Assembly (NCBI GenBank): GCA_029883565.1
Contig: JAOUJD010000003.1
Span: 1 to 39,190, forward strand
Reading direction: 5' to 3'
Length of the DNA stretch: 39,190 bases
From: Burkholderiaceae bacterium
GTDB taxonomy: Bacteria > Pseudomonadota > Gammaproteobacteria > Burkholderiales > Burkholderiaceae_F
Each line of letters starts with the position of its first letter. The stretch's first letter is position 1. Positions 27,587 through 39,190 of this stretch are shown piece after piece. Under the pieces are notes generated by a model, which searched no databases, was not told the DNA's origin, and saw only the letters and a program-made list of their open reading frames with translations. The position numbers and the translations under genes are program-made.

Positions 27587-27796
27587 ACGCTCTAGGTCAA
27601 ACGTCGGGCAGTGGCGCGCCGAAAGGGGCCGCCCCAACGCAGTTAGGTGGCCTGGCTCAAGAAATCGTCTGGTTCACGGCAGTAAACTCGATCGGCTTGC
27701 GCTGCACAAAAATCGTGCTCTCCGCTCCCCGCCCTCGCCATCTCCTCGCGGCCGCGCAGACGCACACGCCATGTCCTACCAACGGAGATCATCACC

Positions 27797-28783
27797 ATGA
27801 GTAAAGCGCCCGTTCGCGTCGCCGTCACCGGCGCCGCCGGCCAGATCGGCTATTCGCTGCTGTTCCGTGTCGCGTCCGGACAAATGCTGGGCAAGGATCA
27901 GCCGGTCATCCTTCAACTGCTCGAGATCCCCGACGAGAAGGCACAGAAGGCGCTCAAGGGTGTGATGATGGAAGTGGATGACTGCGCGTTCCCGCTGCTC
28001 GCCGGGATGGAGGCTCATAGCGACCCCAACTCCGCGTTCAAGGACACCGAGATCGCACTGCTGGTCGGCGCGCGCCCGCGCGGACCGGGCATGGAACGCA
28101 AGGACCTGCTGGCCGCCAACGCCCAGATCTTCACCGCCCAGGGCAAGGCGCTCGACAAGGCGGCCAACCGCAACGTCAAGGTGCTGGTGGTCGGCAACCC
28201 CGCCAACACCAACGCCTACATCGCGATGAAATCCGCTCCTTCCCTGCCGAAGGCCAACTTCACGGCGATGCTGCGCCTTGACCACAACCGGGCGCTGTCG
28301 CAGCTTGCCGCGAAGACCGGCAAGCCAGTCGCGTCCATCGAGAAACTGGTGGTGTGGGGCAACCACTCCCCCACGATGTACCCGGACATCCGCTTCGCAA
28401 CGGTCGGCGGCCAGCCCGCCAAGCCGATGGTCGATGACGCCTGGTATCGGGACACCTACATCCCGACCGTCGGCAAGCGCGGCGCCGCGATCATCGAGGC
28501 GCGCGGGTTGTCGTCCGCGGCGTCGGCCGCCAACGCCGCCATCGATCACATGCGCGACTGGGTGCTGGGCACCGACAGCCGCTGGGTCACGATGGGCGTG
28601 CCCTCGGACGGCAGCTACGGCATTCCGGAGGAGATCATCTACGGCATGCCATGCACCTGCGCCGGCGGCAAGTACGAAGTGATCAAGGGGCTGACCATCG
28701 ACGAGTTCTCGCGCGGGAAGATGGACAACACGCTGAAGGAACTGCTCGAGGAGCGGGATGGCGTGAAACACCTGCTCGGCTAG
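27797..28783 (+). CDS. mdh: Malate dehydrogenase
   Basis: 328 aa; [61 protein letters not shown]. Confidence 0.97.
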   Translation: MSKAPVRVAVTGAAGQIGYSLLFRVASGQMLGKDQPVILQLLEIPDEKAQKALKGVMMEVDDCAFPLLAGMEAHSDPNSAFKDTEIALLVGARPRGPGMERKDLLAANAQIFTAQGKALDKAANRNVKVLVVGNPANTNAYIAMKSAPSLPKANFTAMLRLDHNRALSQLAAKTGKPVASIEKLVVWGNHSPTMYPDIRFATVGGQPAKPMVDDAWYRDTYIPTVGKRGAAIIEARGLSSAASAANAAIDHMRDWVLGTDSRWVTMGVPSDGSYGIPEEIIYGMPCTCAGGKYEVIKGLTIDEFSRGKMDNTLKELLEERDGVKHLLG

Positions 28784-28850
28784 GGTGCGACGCTGGCGAG
28801 CGCTGAACGAGGTCCGCGATTGAACACGAGCGCAGGCGCCCGCTTCGGGG

Positions 28851-30311
28851 GTGGGAAGCATGGGTAGCCGGCCCGGCACCATGCGTCCGAAGCCCGACAA
28901 GGTGCTCGTGGACATCGCGGACTACGTGCTCGGCTACAGGATCAAGAGCAAGGAAGCGATCGACACGGCGCGCTACTGCCTGATGGATACGCTGGGCTGC
29001 GGCTTCGAGGCACTCGCGTATCCGGCGTGCACCAAGCTGCTCGGCCCCGTCGTCCGGGGGACCCTGGTTCCGAACGGTGCCAGGGTCCCGGGCACGCAGT
29101 TCCAGATGGATCCGGTGAAGGCCGCATTCGACATCGGCGCGATGGTTCGCTGGCTCGACTTCAACGACACCTGGCTCGCCGCCGAATGGGGCCATCCGTC
29201 AGACAACCTCGGCGGCATCCTGGCCACGGCCGACTGGTTGAGCCGCGACGCGGCGGCCGCGGGAAAGAAACCGCTGTCGGTCGGGGACGTGCTGGCCGGG
29301 ATGATCAAGGCCCACGAGATCCAGGGCTGCATCGCGCTCGAGAACGCGTTCAACAAGGTGGGTCTCGACCACGTAGTGCTGGTCAAGGTCGCCTCGACGG
29401 CCGTGGTCGCCGAGATGTTGGGCTTGACGCGTGAAGAGATCATCAACGCCCTGTCGCTCGCCTGGGTCGACGGCCAGCCATTGCGGACCTACCGGCACGC
29501 GCCGAACGCCGGGTCACGCAAGAGCTGGGCCGCTGGAGACGCGACCTCGCGCGCGGTGCGGCTGGCGTTGATCGCGAAAACCGGCGAGATGGGCTGTCCC
29601 TCCGCGCTGACCGCCAGGACCTGGGGCTTCTACGATGCCAGCTTCAGGGGCGAGGCGTTCAGGTTCCAGCGTCCGTACGGCAGCTACGTGATGGAGAACG
29701 TGCTGTTCAAGATCGCGTTCCCGGCGGAGTTCCACGCGCAGACCGCGGTGGAGGCGGCGCTGGCGATCCACGGCGAACTCGGGAAGCTCGGCAAGAGCGA
29801 GAAGGACATCAGGAAGATCACGATCCGCACGCAGGAGGCTTGCCTCCGGATCATCGACAAGAAAGGCCTGCTCGACAATCCGGCCGACCGCGACCACTGC
29901 ATCCAGTACATGGTCGCGGTGGCCATCATCTTCGGCCGCCTCACTGCGTCGGACTACGAGGACGACGTCGCGGCCGATCCGCGCATCGATGCGCTGCGCG
30001 CCCGGATCGAGTGTGTCGAGCACAGGAAGTTCTCGAAGGACTACCACGACCCTGCGCGACGCTCCATCGCGAACGCGCTGGCGGTAGAGTTGAACGACGG
30101 CAGGAAGCTGAAGGAAGTCGTCGTCGAGTACCCGATCGGCCACAAGCGGCGGCGCAAGGAGGCCATCCCCTTGCTGGTCGAGAAGTTCAGGACGAATCTG
30201 GCGCGCGTGTTCCCGGCGAAGCAGGCCGGCGCGATCCTCGAGCTTTGCCTGGACGCGAAGCGGCTCGTCGCGACGCCGGCGCATGAATTCGTCGACATGA
30301 TGGTGATCTGA
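28851..30311 (+). CDS. prpD: MmgE/PrpD family protein (2-methylcitrate dehydratase-like)
   Basis: [69 protein letters not shown]. Exact start uncertain (GTG 28851 or a nearby ATG). Confidence 0.9.
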   Translation: MGSMGSRPGTMRPKPDKVLVDIADYVLGYRIKSKEAIDTARYCLMDTLGCGFEALAYPACTKLLGPVVRGTLVPNGARVPGTQFQMDPVKAAFDIGAMVRWLDFNDTWLAAEWGHPSDNLGGILATADWLSRDAAAAGKKPLSVGDVLAGMIKAHEIQGCIALENAFNKVGLDHVVLVKVASTAVVAEMLGLTREEIINALSLAWVDGQPLRTYRHAPNAGSRKSWAAGDATSRAVRLALIAKTGEMGCPSALTARTWGFYDASFRGEAFRFQRPYGSYVMENVLFKIAFPAEFHAQTAVEAALAIHGELGKLGKSEKDIRKITIRTQEACLRIIDKKGLLDNPADRDHCIQYMVAVAIIFGRLTASDYEDDVAADPRIDALRARIECVEHRKFSKDYHDPARRSIANALAVELNDGRKLKEVVVEYPIGHKRRRKEAIPLLVEKFRTNLARVFPAKQAGAILELCLDAKRLVATPAHEFVDMMVI

Positions 30312-30355
30312 AGCCTTACGACCTGGGAATCCACCGAACGCATCCGGAGCAACCG

Positions 30356-33184
<2,829 letters not shown>

Positions 33185-33219
33185 CCACCGCCAGTCCCTC
33201 CCGCCCGGCGCAAGATGCG

Positions 33220-33248
33220 ACCGCCACCTCGAGGTGGCGGTTGTCCTT
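33220..33248 (+). terminator. Probable rho-independent terminator after acnA
   Basis: ACCGCCACC-TCGA-GGTGGCGGT perfect hairpin followed by TGTCCTTT, 36 nt after the acnA stop. Confidence 0.65.
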
Positions 33249-33262
33249 TCAGGAGAGCATGG

Positions 33263-33454
33263 ATGGAGCCGTCGCACGATCACTCCGCCACCGGAGAGCC
33301 GCCGGAGATCCAGCGGCGCGCGGACACCGGTGGCCCCTGGTCGGCCGCGTGGCCGCTCGTCGCCCTCGCGCTGATCGGCCTGATGTGCGTCCGGGCTTGC
33401 GTGCCGTCGGCCCCGGTTGCGGTTGCCGCGCCGGCGGTCCAGACTTCGCGTTGA
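33263..33454 (+). CDS. Small hypothetical single-pass membrane protein
   Basis: MEPSHDHSATGEPPEIQRRADTGGPWSAAWPLVALALIGLMCVRACVPSAPVAVAAPAVQTSR; one hydrophobic segment; AGGAGAG about 7 nt upstream, though an out-of-frame ATG at 33259 also competes. Confidence 0.35.
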   Translation: MEPSHDHSATGEPPEIQRRADTGGPWSAAWPLVALALIGLMCVRACVPSAPVAVAAPAVQTSR

Positions 33455-33559
33455 TCTGCCGCCGAAGCGCGGCGCACCCGCGGGGTGACCGGGTGCCGGA
33501 AACAGCTTTGCCGCGGGGGCGCGTGCTACCCTCGTTCGGCGTTCGATCGCCGCTCCACC

Positions 33560-34687
33560 ATGAACGACGCCCACCGCGAGTCTCCGCCGCGCGCGCGCCT
33601 CGAGCGCGCTACTGACGCACCAGGCGTCGACGTCCTGCGTTTGTCGGGCAGCTGGCGCCTCGCGTTCCTCGCCGAGATCGACACCGAATTGCGCGCGCTT
33701 GCGCTCCCGGCGCAACTCACCATTGACGGAAGCGAACTCGACGAGATCGACAGCGCGGCCGCCCTCGCCCTGCTGTCGCGCCTGCCGGCCGCCGGCGTCG
33801 AATGGACCGGTTTCGCGCAGAACGACGCCCGCATCGTCGAGCAGGTGCGCCACCGGCTGGAGGGCGTGCCGGAGCTGCCGCGTCACCGGGCACGCGGCCT
33901 GTTCGAGACCATCGGCCGCGACGCCGAGATTCTCTTGCGGGTGGCACTGGGCCACTTGTCCTTTCTCGGAGCGGCAACGGTCGGGATCGGAGCCAGCCTG
34001 CTGAACCCGCGCCGGGTACGGCTGCGCGAACTGTCCGCGCAATTCGAGCAGGTCTGCCTGAACGCGATCCCGGTGGTCTCGCTGGTGACGCTGCTGATCG
34101 GCGTGGTCGTGACCTATCTGCTCGGCCTGCAGGCCAAGCAGTACGGCGCGAACATCTTCGTCGTCGATGGCGTGGGCATCGGTGCCACTCGGGAATTCGC
34201 GCCGATCATCGTCGCCATCATCGTCGCCGGCCGGTCGGGAGCCGCCTTCACGGCCCAGCTCGGCTCGATGCGGCTGACCGAGGAGACCGACGCCATCCGC
34301 ACCCTCGGCCTGTCGCCGCTCGACGTCCTGGTGCTGCCGCGCGTCATCGCGCTGATGGTGGCGCTGCCGTTGCTCGTGTTCATCGGCGATGTGATGAGCC
34401 TGGCGGGCGGCCTGCTGATTGCCGGGCCGATGCTCGACATCACCCCTACGACCTTTCTCGAGCGCCTGCGCGACGCCCTCGACATCTCCCACGTCTACGT
34501 CGGCCTGTCCAAGGCGCCCGTGTTCGCGCTGGCGATCGCGGTGATCGGCTGCCACATGGGCATGACCGTCGGCCGCGACACGCGCGCGGTCGGGATGGCC
34601 ACCACCTCCACCGTGGTGCAGAGCATCGTCTCGGTGATCCTGCTCGACGCCGCTTTCGCCGTGTTCTACCAGGAGCTCGGCATCTGA
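33560..34687 (+). CDS. MlaE-family ABC transporter permease with N-terminal STAS-like domain
   Basis: GDAEILLRVALGHLSF-type MlaE N-region, IPVVSLVTLLIGVVVTYLLGLQAKQYGANIFVVDGVGIGATREFAPIIVAIIVAGRSGAAFTAQLGSMRLTEETDAIRTLG, plus STAS-like LTIDGSELDEIDSAAALALLS. Start refined to MNDAHRES. Confidence 0.92.
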   Translation: MNDAHRESPPRARLERATDAPGVDVLRLSGSWRLAFLAEIDTELRALALPAQLTIDGSELDEIDSAAALALLSRLPAAGVEWTGFAQNDARIVEQVRHRLEGVPELPRHRARGLFETIGRDAEILLRVALGHLSFLGAATVGIGASLLNPRRVRLRELSAQFEQVCLNAIPVVSLVTLLIGVVVTYLLGLQAKQYGANIFVVDGVGIGATREFAPIIVAIIVAGRSGAAFTAQLGSMRLTEETDAIRTLGLSPLDVLVLPRVIALMVALPLLVFIGDVMSLAGGLLIAGPMLDITPTTFLERLRDALDISHVYVGLSKAPVFALAIAVIGCHMGMTVGRDTRAVGMATTSTVVQSIVSVILLDAAFAVFYQELGI

Positions 34688-35472
34688 TGGCGGGCGACGA
34701 CGACGTCATCGAGGTCGACGCAGTCGTGACGCGCTTCGGCGACCAGACCGTGCACGACGGCGTGAGCTTCAGCGTCAAGCGCGGCACCCTGGTGGCCCTG
34801 ATCGGCGGCAGCGGCACCGGAAAGTCGGTCCTGCTGCGCGAGATCATCGGGCTGCAGCGTCCCACCGGCGGGCGCATCCGGCTGCTCGGCACCGACGTCT
34901 GGTCGAGTTCGTCGCGACAGCTCGACGCCGTGCGCCGGCGCTTCGGGATGATGTTCCAGGATGGAGCGCTGTTTTCGTCGCTGACCGTGGCGCAGAACGT
35001 GGCGGTGCCGCTGATCGAGCACGCCAGGGTGCCGCCGCCGCTGCTCGATCCGCTGATCAGGCTGCGCCTGGCGCAGGCAGGCCTCGGACCGGAGGCGGCC
35101 GAGAAGATGCCCAGCGAACTCTCGGGCGGCATGCGCAAGCGCGCCGCCATCGCGCGTGCCCTCGCCCTCGAGCCCGAGGTCCTCTTCCTCGATGAGCCGA
35201 CCTCGGGGTTGGATCCGGCCACCGCGCGCGCATTCGACGCGCTCGTGCGCTCTCTCGTCGATGACCTCGGCATCACCGTCTTCCTGGTCACGCACGACCT
35301 CGACACCCTGCTCACCGTCGTCGACCGGCTGATCGTGCTCGGCCGCGGCACGGTCCTGGCGGACGGCAGCGTCAAGGAGATCCTCGCGGTCGACGACCCC
35401 TGGATCCGGTCCTATTTCTCCGTGCGCACGACGGTGGGGCCTTCGGCCGTTGCGCCCTTAGAATCAGGCTGA
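34687..35472 (+). CDS. MlaF-like ABC transporter ATP-binding protein
   Basis: MAGDDDVIEVDAVVTRFGDQTVHDGVSFSVKRGTLVALIGGSGTGKSVLLREIIGLQ; signature LSGGMRKRAAIARAL; Walker B EVLFLDEPTSGLDP. TGATG overlap with the preceding gene. Confidence 0.95.
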   Translation: MAGDDDVIEVDAVVTRFGDQTVHDGVSFSVKRGTLVALIGGSGTGKSVLLREIIGLQRPTGGRIRLLGTDVWSSSSRQLDAVRRRFGMMFQDGALFSSLTVAQNVAVPLIEHARVPPPLLDPLIRLRLAQAGLGPEAAEKMPSELSGGMRKRAAIARALALEPEVLFLDEPTSGLDPATARAFDALVRSLVDDLGITVFLVTHDLDTLLTVVDRLIVLGRGTVLADGSVKEILAVDDPWIRSYFSVRTTVGPSAVAPLESG

Positions 35473-35474
35473 TC

Positions 35475-36413
35475 ATGGAAGCGGAATCCAAGTACACGTA
35501 CGTCGGGGTGGCGCTGGTCGTCCTGGTGGTCGCGCTCGTCACCGGCGTCATCTGGCTGAACCGCACGGGCACGCGCAGTGACTTCAACTACTACACGATC
35601 TTCTTCGAGCACCAGCCGCTGGACGGCCTGCAGCTCGGCGCCGACGTCGACATGCGGGGCGTGAAGGTCGGGCGGGTCGAGGACTATCAGCTCCAGCCCG
35701 AAGACATCAACCGGGTCCGCGTGACGGTGCGCACCGACCGGCGCGCGCCGGTGCGCACCAACACCGTGGCGATCGTGACGCGCAATTTCGTGACCGGCAT
35801 CGCCAAGATCGACCTGATCACTCCCGAGCCGCTCGGCCCCCCCCTCACCGAGATCCGCGCTGAACAAAGGTATCCGGTGATCCACGAGGGCGAGTCCAAC
35901 CTCGACGCCCTCGCCGGCAAGGTCAATCAGCTGGGCGACATGGCGGCCGACACGCTCGAAAGCCTCAACGACGTGCTGAAGCCGCGCAACCGGGTCGCGA
36001 TCACGGAGGCGCTGGACAACATGCGCAAGCTGACGGCCAGTCTCAACGCGCGCGTCGCCGACTTCGACCGGACACTGGCAACGCTGAACAGCGCGGCGGC
36101 CGAGCTCGGCCACGCCAGCAGCCGCGTCGCCAAGGTCACCGAGTCGGCGGGCGCTGAGCTCAGCCCCGCGATCCGGCAGGCCGAGCAGACCCTGAAGGAC
36201 ATCTCGGCCACGGCCGCGTCGGTCGAAAAGCAGGTGAGCGCGCTCTCGCGCGACTTCGGCGGCGCCGCGAGCTCGACGCAGGACCAGTTGACCTCCGCCC
36301 TCATCGAACTGCGGCGCACGGTCGATTCGATGAACCGGGTGCTCGACCGCCTGCAAGATCCACGCGCGGCCCTGCTCGGCGCTGCCAAGAGCCAGCGGGG
36401 GCCCGGGGAATGA
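35475..36413 (+). CDS. MlaD/MCE-domain substrate-binding protein
   Basis: 312 aa; N-terminal TM helix, then FNYYTIFFEHQPLDGLQLGADVDMRGVKVGRVEDYQL (MCE), long coiled-coil-prone C-terminus. Confidence 0.93.
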   Translation: MEAESKYTYVGVALVVLVVALVTGVIWLNRTGTRSDFNYYTIFFEHQPLDGLQLGADVDMRGVKVGRVEDYQLQPEDINRVRVTVRTDRRAPVRTNTVAIVTRNFVTGIAKIDLITPEPLGPPLTEIRAEQRYPVIHEGESNLDALAGKVNQLGDMAADTLESLNDVLKPRNRVAITEALDNMRKLTASLNARVADFDRTLATLNSAAAELGHASSRVAKVTESAGAELSPAIRQAEQTLKDISATAASVEKQVSALSRDFGGAASSTQDQLTSALIELRRTVDSMNRVLDRLQDPRAALLGAAKSQRGPGE

Positions 36414-37048
36414 GGACGACCGCCCGCCTCGCGGCGATCGCACTCGCCGGATCAGCATGGCTGCTCGCCGGTTGCATCAGCGTCGGCATCGGCACCAGCG
36501 AGAGCAGCGTTCAGGCGCAATACCGCCTCGACGACCTCGCGCCGCCGCCGGCGCGCGCGGCGCAGCCGATCCCGCGCTCACTGGTGATCGCCGCGATGCC
36601 ATCAGTGGGGGTCGGCGACACGTTCTCGATGGCCTATTCGCGCGCGCCGCAGCGGCGCTCGCTTTACCAGTACGCGTCCTGGGCGGATCGACCCTCGAGC
36701 CGGGTCGTGCAGTTGCTGACGCGACGCGTCGATGCACGCGGGCTGTTCACGTCGGTGGCCGAACTGGGACACGGGGTCGCGGGTGACCTGATGCTGAACG
36801 TCACCGTGGACGAACTCGTGCACGAAACGGCTGCCGCAGCGGGCCGCGTGCAACTGACCGCCGAACTGGTCGACCGGACGGATCGCACCCTGGTCGCGCG
36901 TCGCCGCTTCGAGGCCGCGTCACCCGTCGCGCCCGAAAACGCGCCCGCGGCCGTCGAGGCACTCAGCCGCGCCCTGACCTCGGTCCTCGACGAACTGATG
37001 CCCTGGCTGGAGTCGGCCGCTGCGCGACGGCCGGCAGCCGCGCGCTGA
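36410..37048 (+). CDS. ABC-type transport auxiliary lipoprotein (PqiC/ABC_trans_aux-like)
   Basis: Lipobox LLAGC; SSVQAQYRLDDLAPPPARAAQPIPRSLVIAAMPSVGVGDTFSMAYSRAPQRRSLYQYASWADRPSSRVVQLLTRR. Confidence 0.85.
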   Translation: MRTTARLAAIALAGSAWLLAGCISVGIGTSESSVQAQYRLDDLAPPPARAAQPIPRSLVIAAMPSVGVGDTFSMAYSRAPQRRSLYQYASWADRPSSRVVQLLTRRVDARGLFTSVAELGHGVAGDLMLNVTVDELVHETAAAAGRVQLTAELVDRTDRTLVARRRFEAASPVAPENAPAAVEALSRALTSVLDELMPWLESAAARRPAAAR

Positions 37049-37049
37049 G

Positions 37050-37439
37050 ATGCGCGACGCACGGGGCGGATCGTCGGCGCGCAACGTGCTCGGTGGGGAG
37101 CTGGTGTGCTGCTGCAAGTCGCCCGCCACCGGTTTTTACCGCGACGGCTACTGCAACACGGGACCGCAGGACGCCGGTTTGCACACCGTCTGCGCGCGCA
37201 TGACGCAGGCCTTCCTCGACTTCTCCCTCGCCCGCGGCAACGACCTCGTCACGCCGCGCGCGGAATTCATGTTCCCGGGCCTGAAGCCCGGCGACCGCTG
37301 GTGCCTGAGCGTCGCGCGCTGGAAGGAGGCCGCTGCTGCCGGCGTCGCTCCTCCCGTCTGGCTGCTGGCCACGCACGAGCGGGCCCTCGACGTCGTCTCG
37401 CTCGAGGATCTCGCGAAGCACGCGCTCGACCTGCAATGA
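37050..37439 (+). CDS. DUF2237 family protein
   Basis: NVLGGELVCCCKSPATGFYRDGYCNTGPQDAGLHTVCARMTQAFLDFSLARGNDLVTPRAEFMFPGLKPGDRWCLSVARWKEAAAAGVAPPVWLLATHERAL. Confidence 0.9.
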   Translation: MRDARGGSSARNVLGGELVCCCKSPATGFYRDGYCNTGPQDAGLHTVCARMTQAFLDFSLARGNDLVTPRAEFMFPGLKPGDRWCLSVARWKEAAAAGVAPPVWLLATHERALDVVSLEDLAKHALDLQ

Positions 37440-37873
37440 ATGCGATCCACCCGCGCGTGGTGCTCGACACCAACGTATTGCTCGACTTCTGGGTGTTCGA
37501 CGACCCGGTCGCACGCGCGTTGCGGGACGCCGTGGACGGCGGCCGCATCAACGCGCTGCGCAGCGGCGACACGGTGGACGAGCTCACGCAGGTCGTCATG
37601 CGCTCGATCTTCGATCTCGCCACTGAGGACCGGTTCGGCATCCTGCGGCAGTGGGACCGCCTGGCGACACCCGTGGAGCGCATCTTTCCCGCGCCGGTTG
37701 CCTGCACGGACCGGCACGACCAGAAATTCCTCGATCTCGCGTACACGGCACGGGCCGACTGGCTCGTCACCAAGGACAAGGCGCTGCTGAAGCTCGCGCG
37801 ACGGACGCGCCGGGACGGACTGCTGATCATGACGCCGCGGCTGGCCTGCGGTGAGCTGGAGGCAGCGGCATGA
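37436..37873 (+). CDS. PIN-domain protein (putative VapC-like RNase)
   Basis: VVLDTNVLLDFWVF, TVDELTQVVMR, ACTDRHDQKFLDLAYTARADWLVTKDKALLKLARR: conserved PIN acidic residues. ATGA overlap with DUF2237. Confidence 0.85.
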   Translation: MNAIHPRVVLDTNVLLDFWVFDDPVARALRDAVDGGRINALRSGDTVDELTQVVMRSIFDLATEDRFGILRQWDRLATPVERIFPAPVACTDRHDQKFLDLAYTARADWLVTKDKALLKLARRTRRDGLLIMTPRLACGELEAAA

Positions 37874-38874
37874 GGGCGGGACGCTCGCGTGCGATGGTGC
37901 TGGCCGCGCCGCGCACGCCGCTGGTGATGACCGAGCGGACAGTGCCGCAGCCCGGCGCCGACGAGGTACTGCTGCGGGTCGAGGCCTGCGGCGTCTGCCG
38001 GACCGACCTGCACATCGTCGACGGCGAGCTCGCCCATCCGCGCCTGCCACTGGTCCCCGGACACGAGATCGTCGGACGCATCGAGGCCGTGGGCGCATCG
38101 GTCCGCGCATTCGGCATCGGCGAGCGCGTCGGCATCCCATGGCTGGGCGGAACCTGTGGCGTCTGTCCGTACTGCGGCACCCATCGCGAAAACCTGTGCG
38201 ACGCCCCGCGGTTCACCGGGTATTCGCACGACGGCGGGTACGCCGAGCATGCAGTCGCGAAGGCGGCCTACTGCTTCCGCCTGCCGGAGGGTTTCGATGC
38301 CGTGCACGCGGCGCCACTGCTGTGCGCTGGTCTGATCGGCTACCGCGCGCTCGCGATGGCTGGGGAAGCACGTCGCCTGTCCATCTACGGGTTCGGTGCG
38401 GCCGCGCACCTGGTCGCGCAGGTGGCGATCTGGCAGCGCCGCGAGGTCTACGCGTTCACCAGGCCCGGCGATGCCGCGGGCCAGGCGTTTGCGCGTTCGC
38501 TTGGCTGCGCCTGGGCCGGCGATTCGACCGCGGCGCCCCCGTCGCCATTCGATGCGGCGCTGATCTTCGCGCCGGTGGGCGCCCTGGTGCCGATCGCGCT
38601 GCGCCATGTGCGCAAGGGCGGCACCGTCGTGTGCGCCGGCATCCACATGAGCGACATTCCGGGGTTCCCGTACGAAATCCTGTGGGGCGAGCGGGTCCTG
38701 CGCTCGGTGGCGAACCTGACACGCCGCGACGGCGAAGAGTTCCTCGCCCTCGCGGGCGAAGTGCCCGTACGCACCGCGGTCGAGGTCTATCCGCTCGCGC
38801 AGGCGAACGAGGCGCTCGACGCGCTGCGCGACGGGCGGGTGCAGGGCGCCGCGGTGCTAGATTGCCGCGTGTGA
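37870..38874 (+). CDS. Zinc-dependent alcohol dehydrogenase family protein
   Basis: 334 aa; VEACGVCRTDLHIVDGEL, PGHEIVGRIEAVG, structural Zn cysteines CGVCPYCGTHRENLC, GFGAAAHLVAQVA cofactor fold. ATGA overlap with the PIN gene. Confidence 0.92.
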   Translation: MRAGRSRAMVLAAPRTPLVMTERTVPQPGADEVLLRVEACGVCRTDLHIVDGELAHPRLPLVPGHEIVGRIEAVGASVRAFGIGERVGIPWLGGTCGVCPYCGTHRENLCDAPRFTGYSHDGGYAEHAVAKAAYCFRLPEGFDAVHAAPLLCAGLIGYRALAMAGEARRLSIYGFGAAAHLVAQVAIWQRREVYAFTRPGDAAGQAFARSLGCAWAGDSTAAPPSPFDAALIFAPVGALVPIALRHVRKGGTVVCAGIHMSDIPGFPYEILWGERVLRSVANLTRRDGEEFLALAGEVPVRTAVEVYPLAQANEALDALRDGRVQGAAVLDCRV

Positions 38875-38967
38875 ACCAAGACTCACGACTCACGGCGCCC
38901 GGAGCCGGGCGCAACCGAGCCGACGGATTTGCGGCGAAGATCGGGCGTACGCCACAACTGACTGCCG

Positions 38968-39190
38968 ATGGCCTCCGACCAACGCGTGCGTCCGTCCCCA
39001 CATCTCGTCAGCGGCTACCGGGAACTTCTGAAGTTCGATTCGGTCACCCGCGCGCTGTCCGACTGCATGGGCCGCCTTGGCGCGATGACTGCGAACACGC
39101 GGCCACTCATCGACTCGATCCGTTTCGCCGGGCCGGCCGTCACGGCCCGGACGCTCGCCAGCGACCTCGCCGCGGTGTTCAAGGCAATCG
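38968..39190 (+). CDS. RraA-like / dimethylmenaquinone methyltransferase-fold family protein, partial (runs off the right edge)
   Basis: Manual translation: MASDQRVRPSPHLVSGYRELLKFDSVTRALSDCMGRLGAMTANTRPLIDSIRFAGPAVTARTLASDLAAVFKAI. Not in the ORF track because it has no stop. Confidence 0.6.
   Translation, partial: MASDQRVRPSPHLVSGYRELLKFDSVTRALSDCMGRLGAMTANTRPLIDSIRFAGPAVTARTLASDLAAVFKAI

Overview
High-GC, Betaproteobacteria/Burkholderiales-like window; taxon is inferred from protein style only. Most of it is a TCA-cycle supercluster. On the minus strand lie zapE, lpdA, a PspC-like gene, odhB and odhA, then gltA, sdhE, sdhB, sdhA, sdhD, sdhC and a GntR regulator. On the plus strand lie mdh, a PrpD-family gene and acnA. 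An oppositely oriented island of about 13 kb (8126-21558, + strand) sits between odhA and gltA. It encodes a complete KorC/KorA/KorB-like 2-oxoacid:NADP+/ferredoxin oxidoreductase, an NfnA/NfnB-like electron-bifurcating transhydrogenase pair, a second divergent OFOR alpha/beta pair, and a 742-aa protein. That protein has a mid-region resembling a TPP-less PFOR beta domain and a C-terminal ferredoxin-like domain. A ComB-family phosphatase gene follows. This low-potential electron island inside the TCA cluster is the main candidate for an undescribed system. Downstream of acnA is an MlaE/F/D-type lipid transporter operon with an auxiliary lipoprotein, followed by DUF2237, an orphan PIN-domain protein, a zinc alcohol dehydrogenase and the start of an RraA-like gene. 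No rRNA, tRNA, CRISPR array or transposase was recognised. All family calls come from reading motifs, not from database searches.
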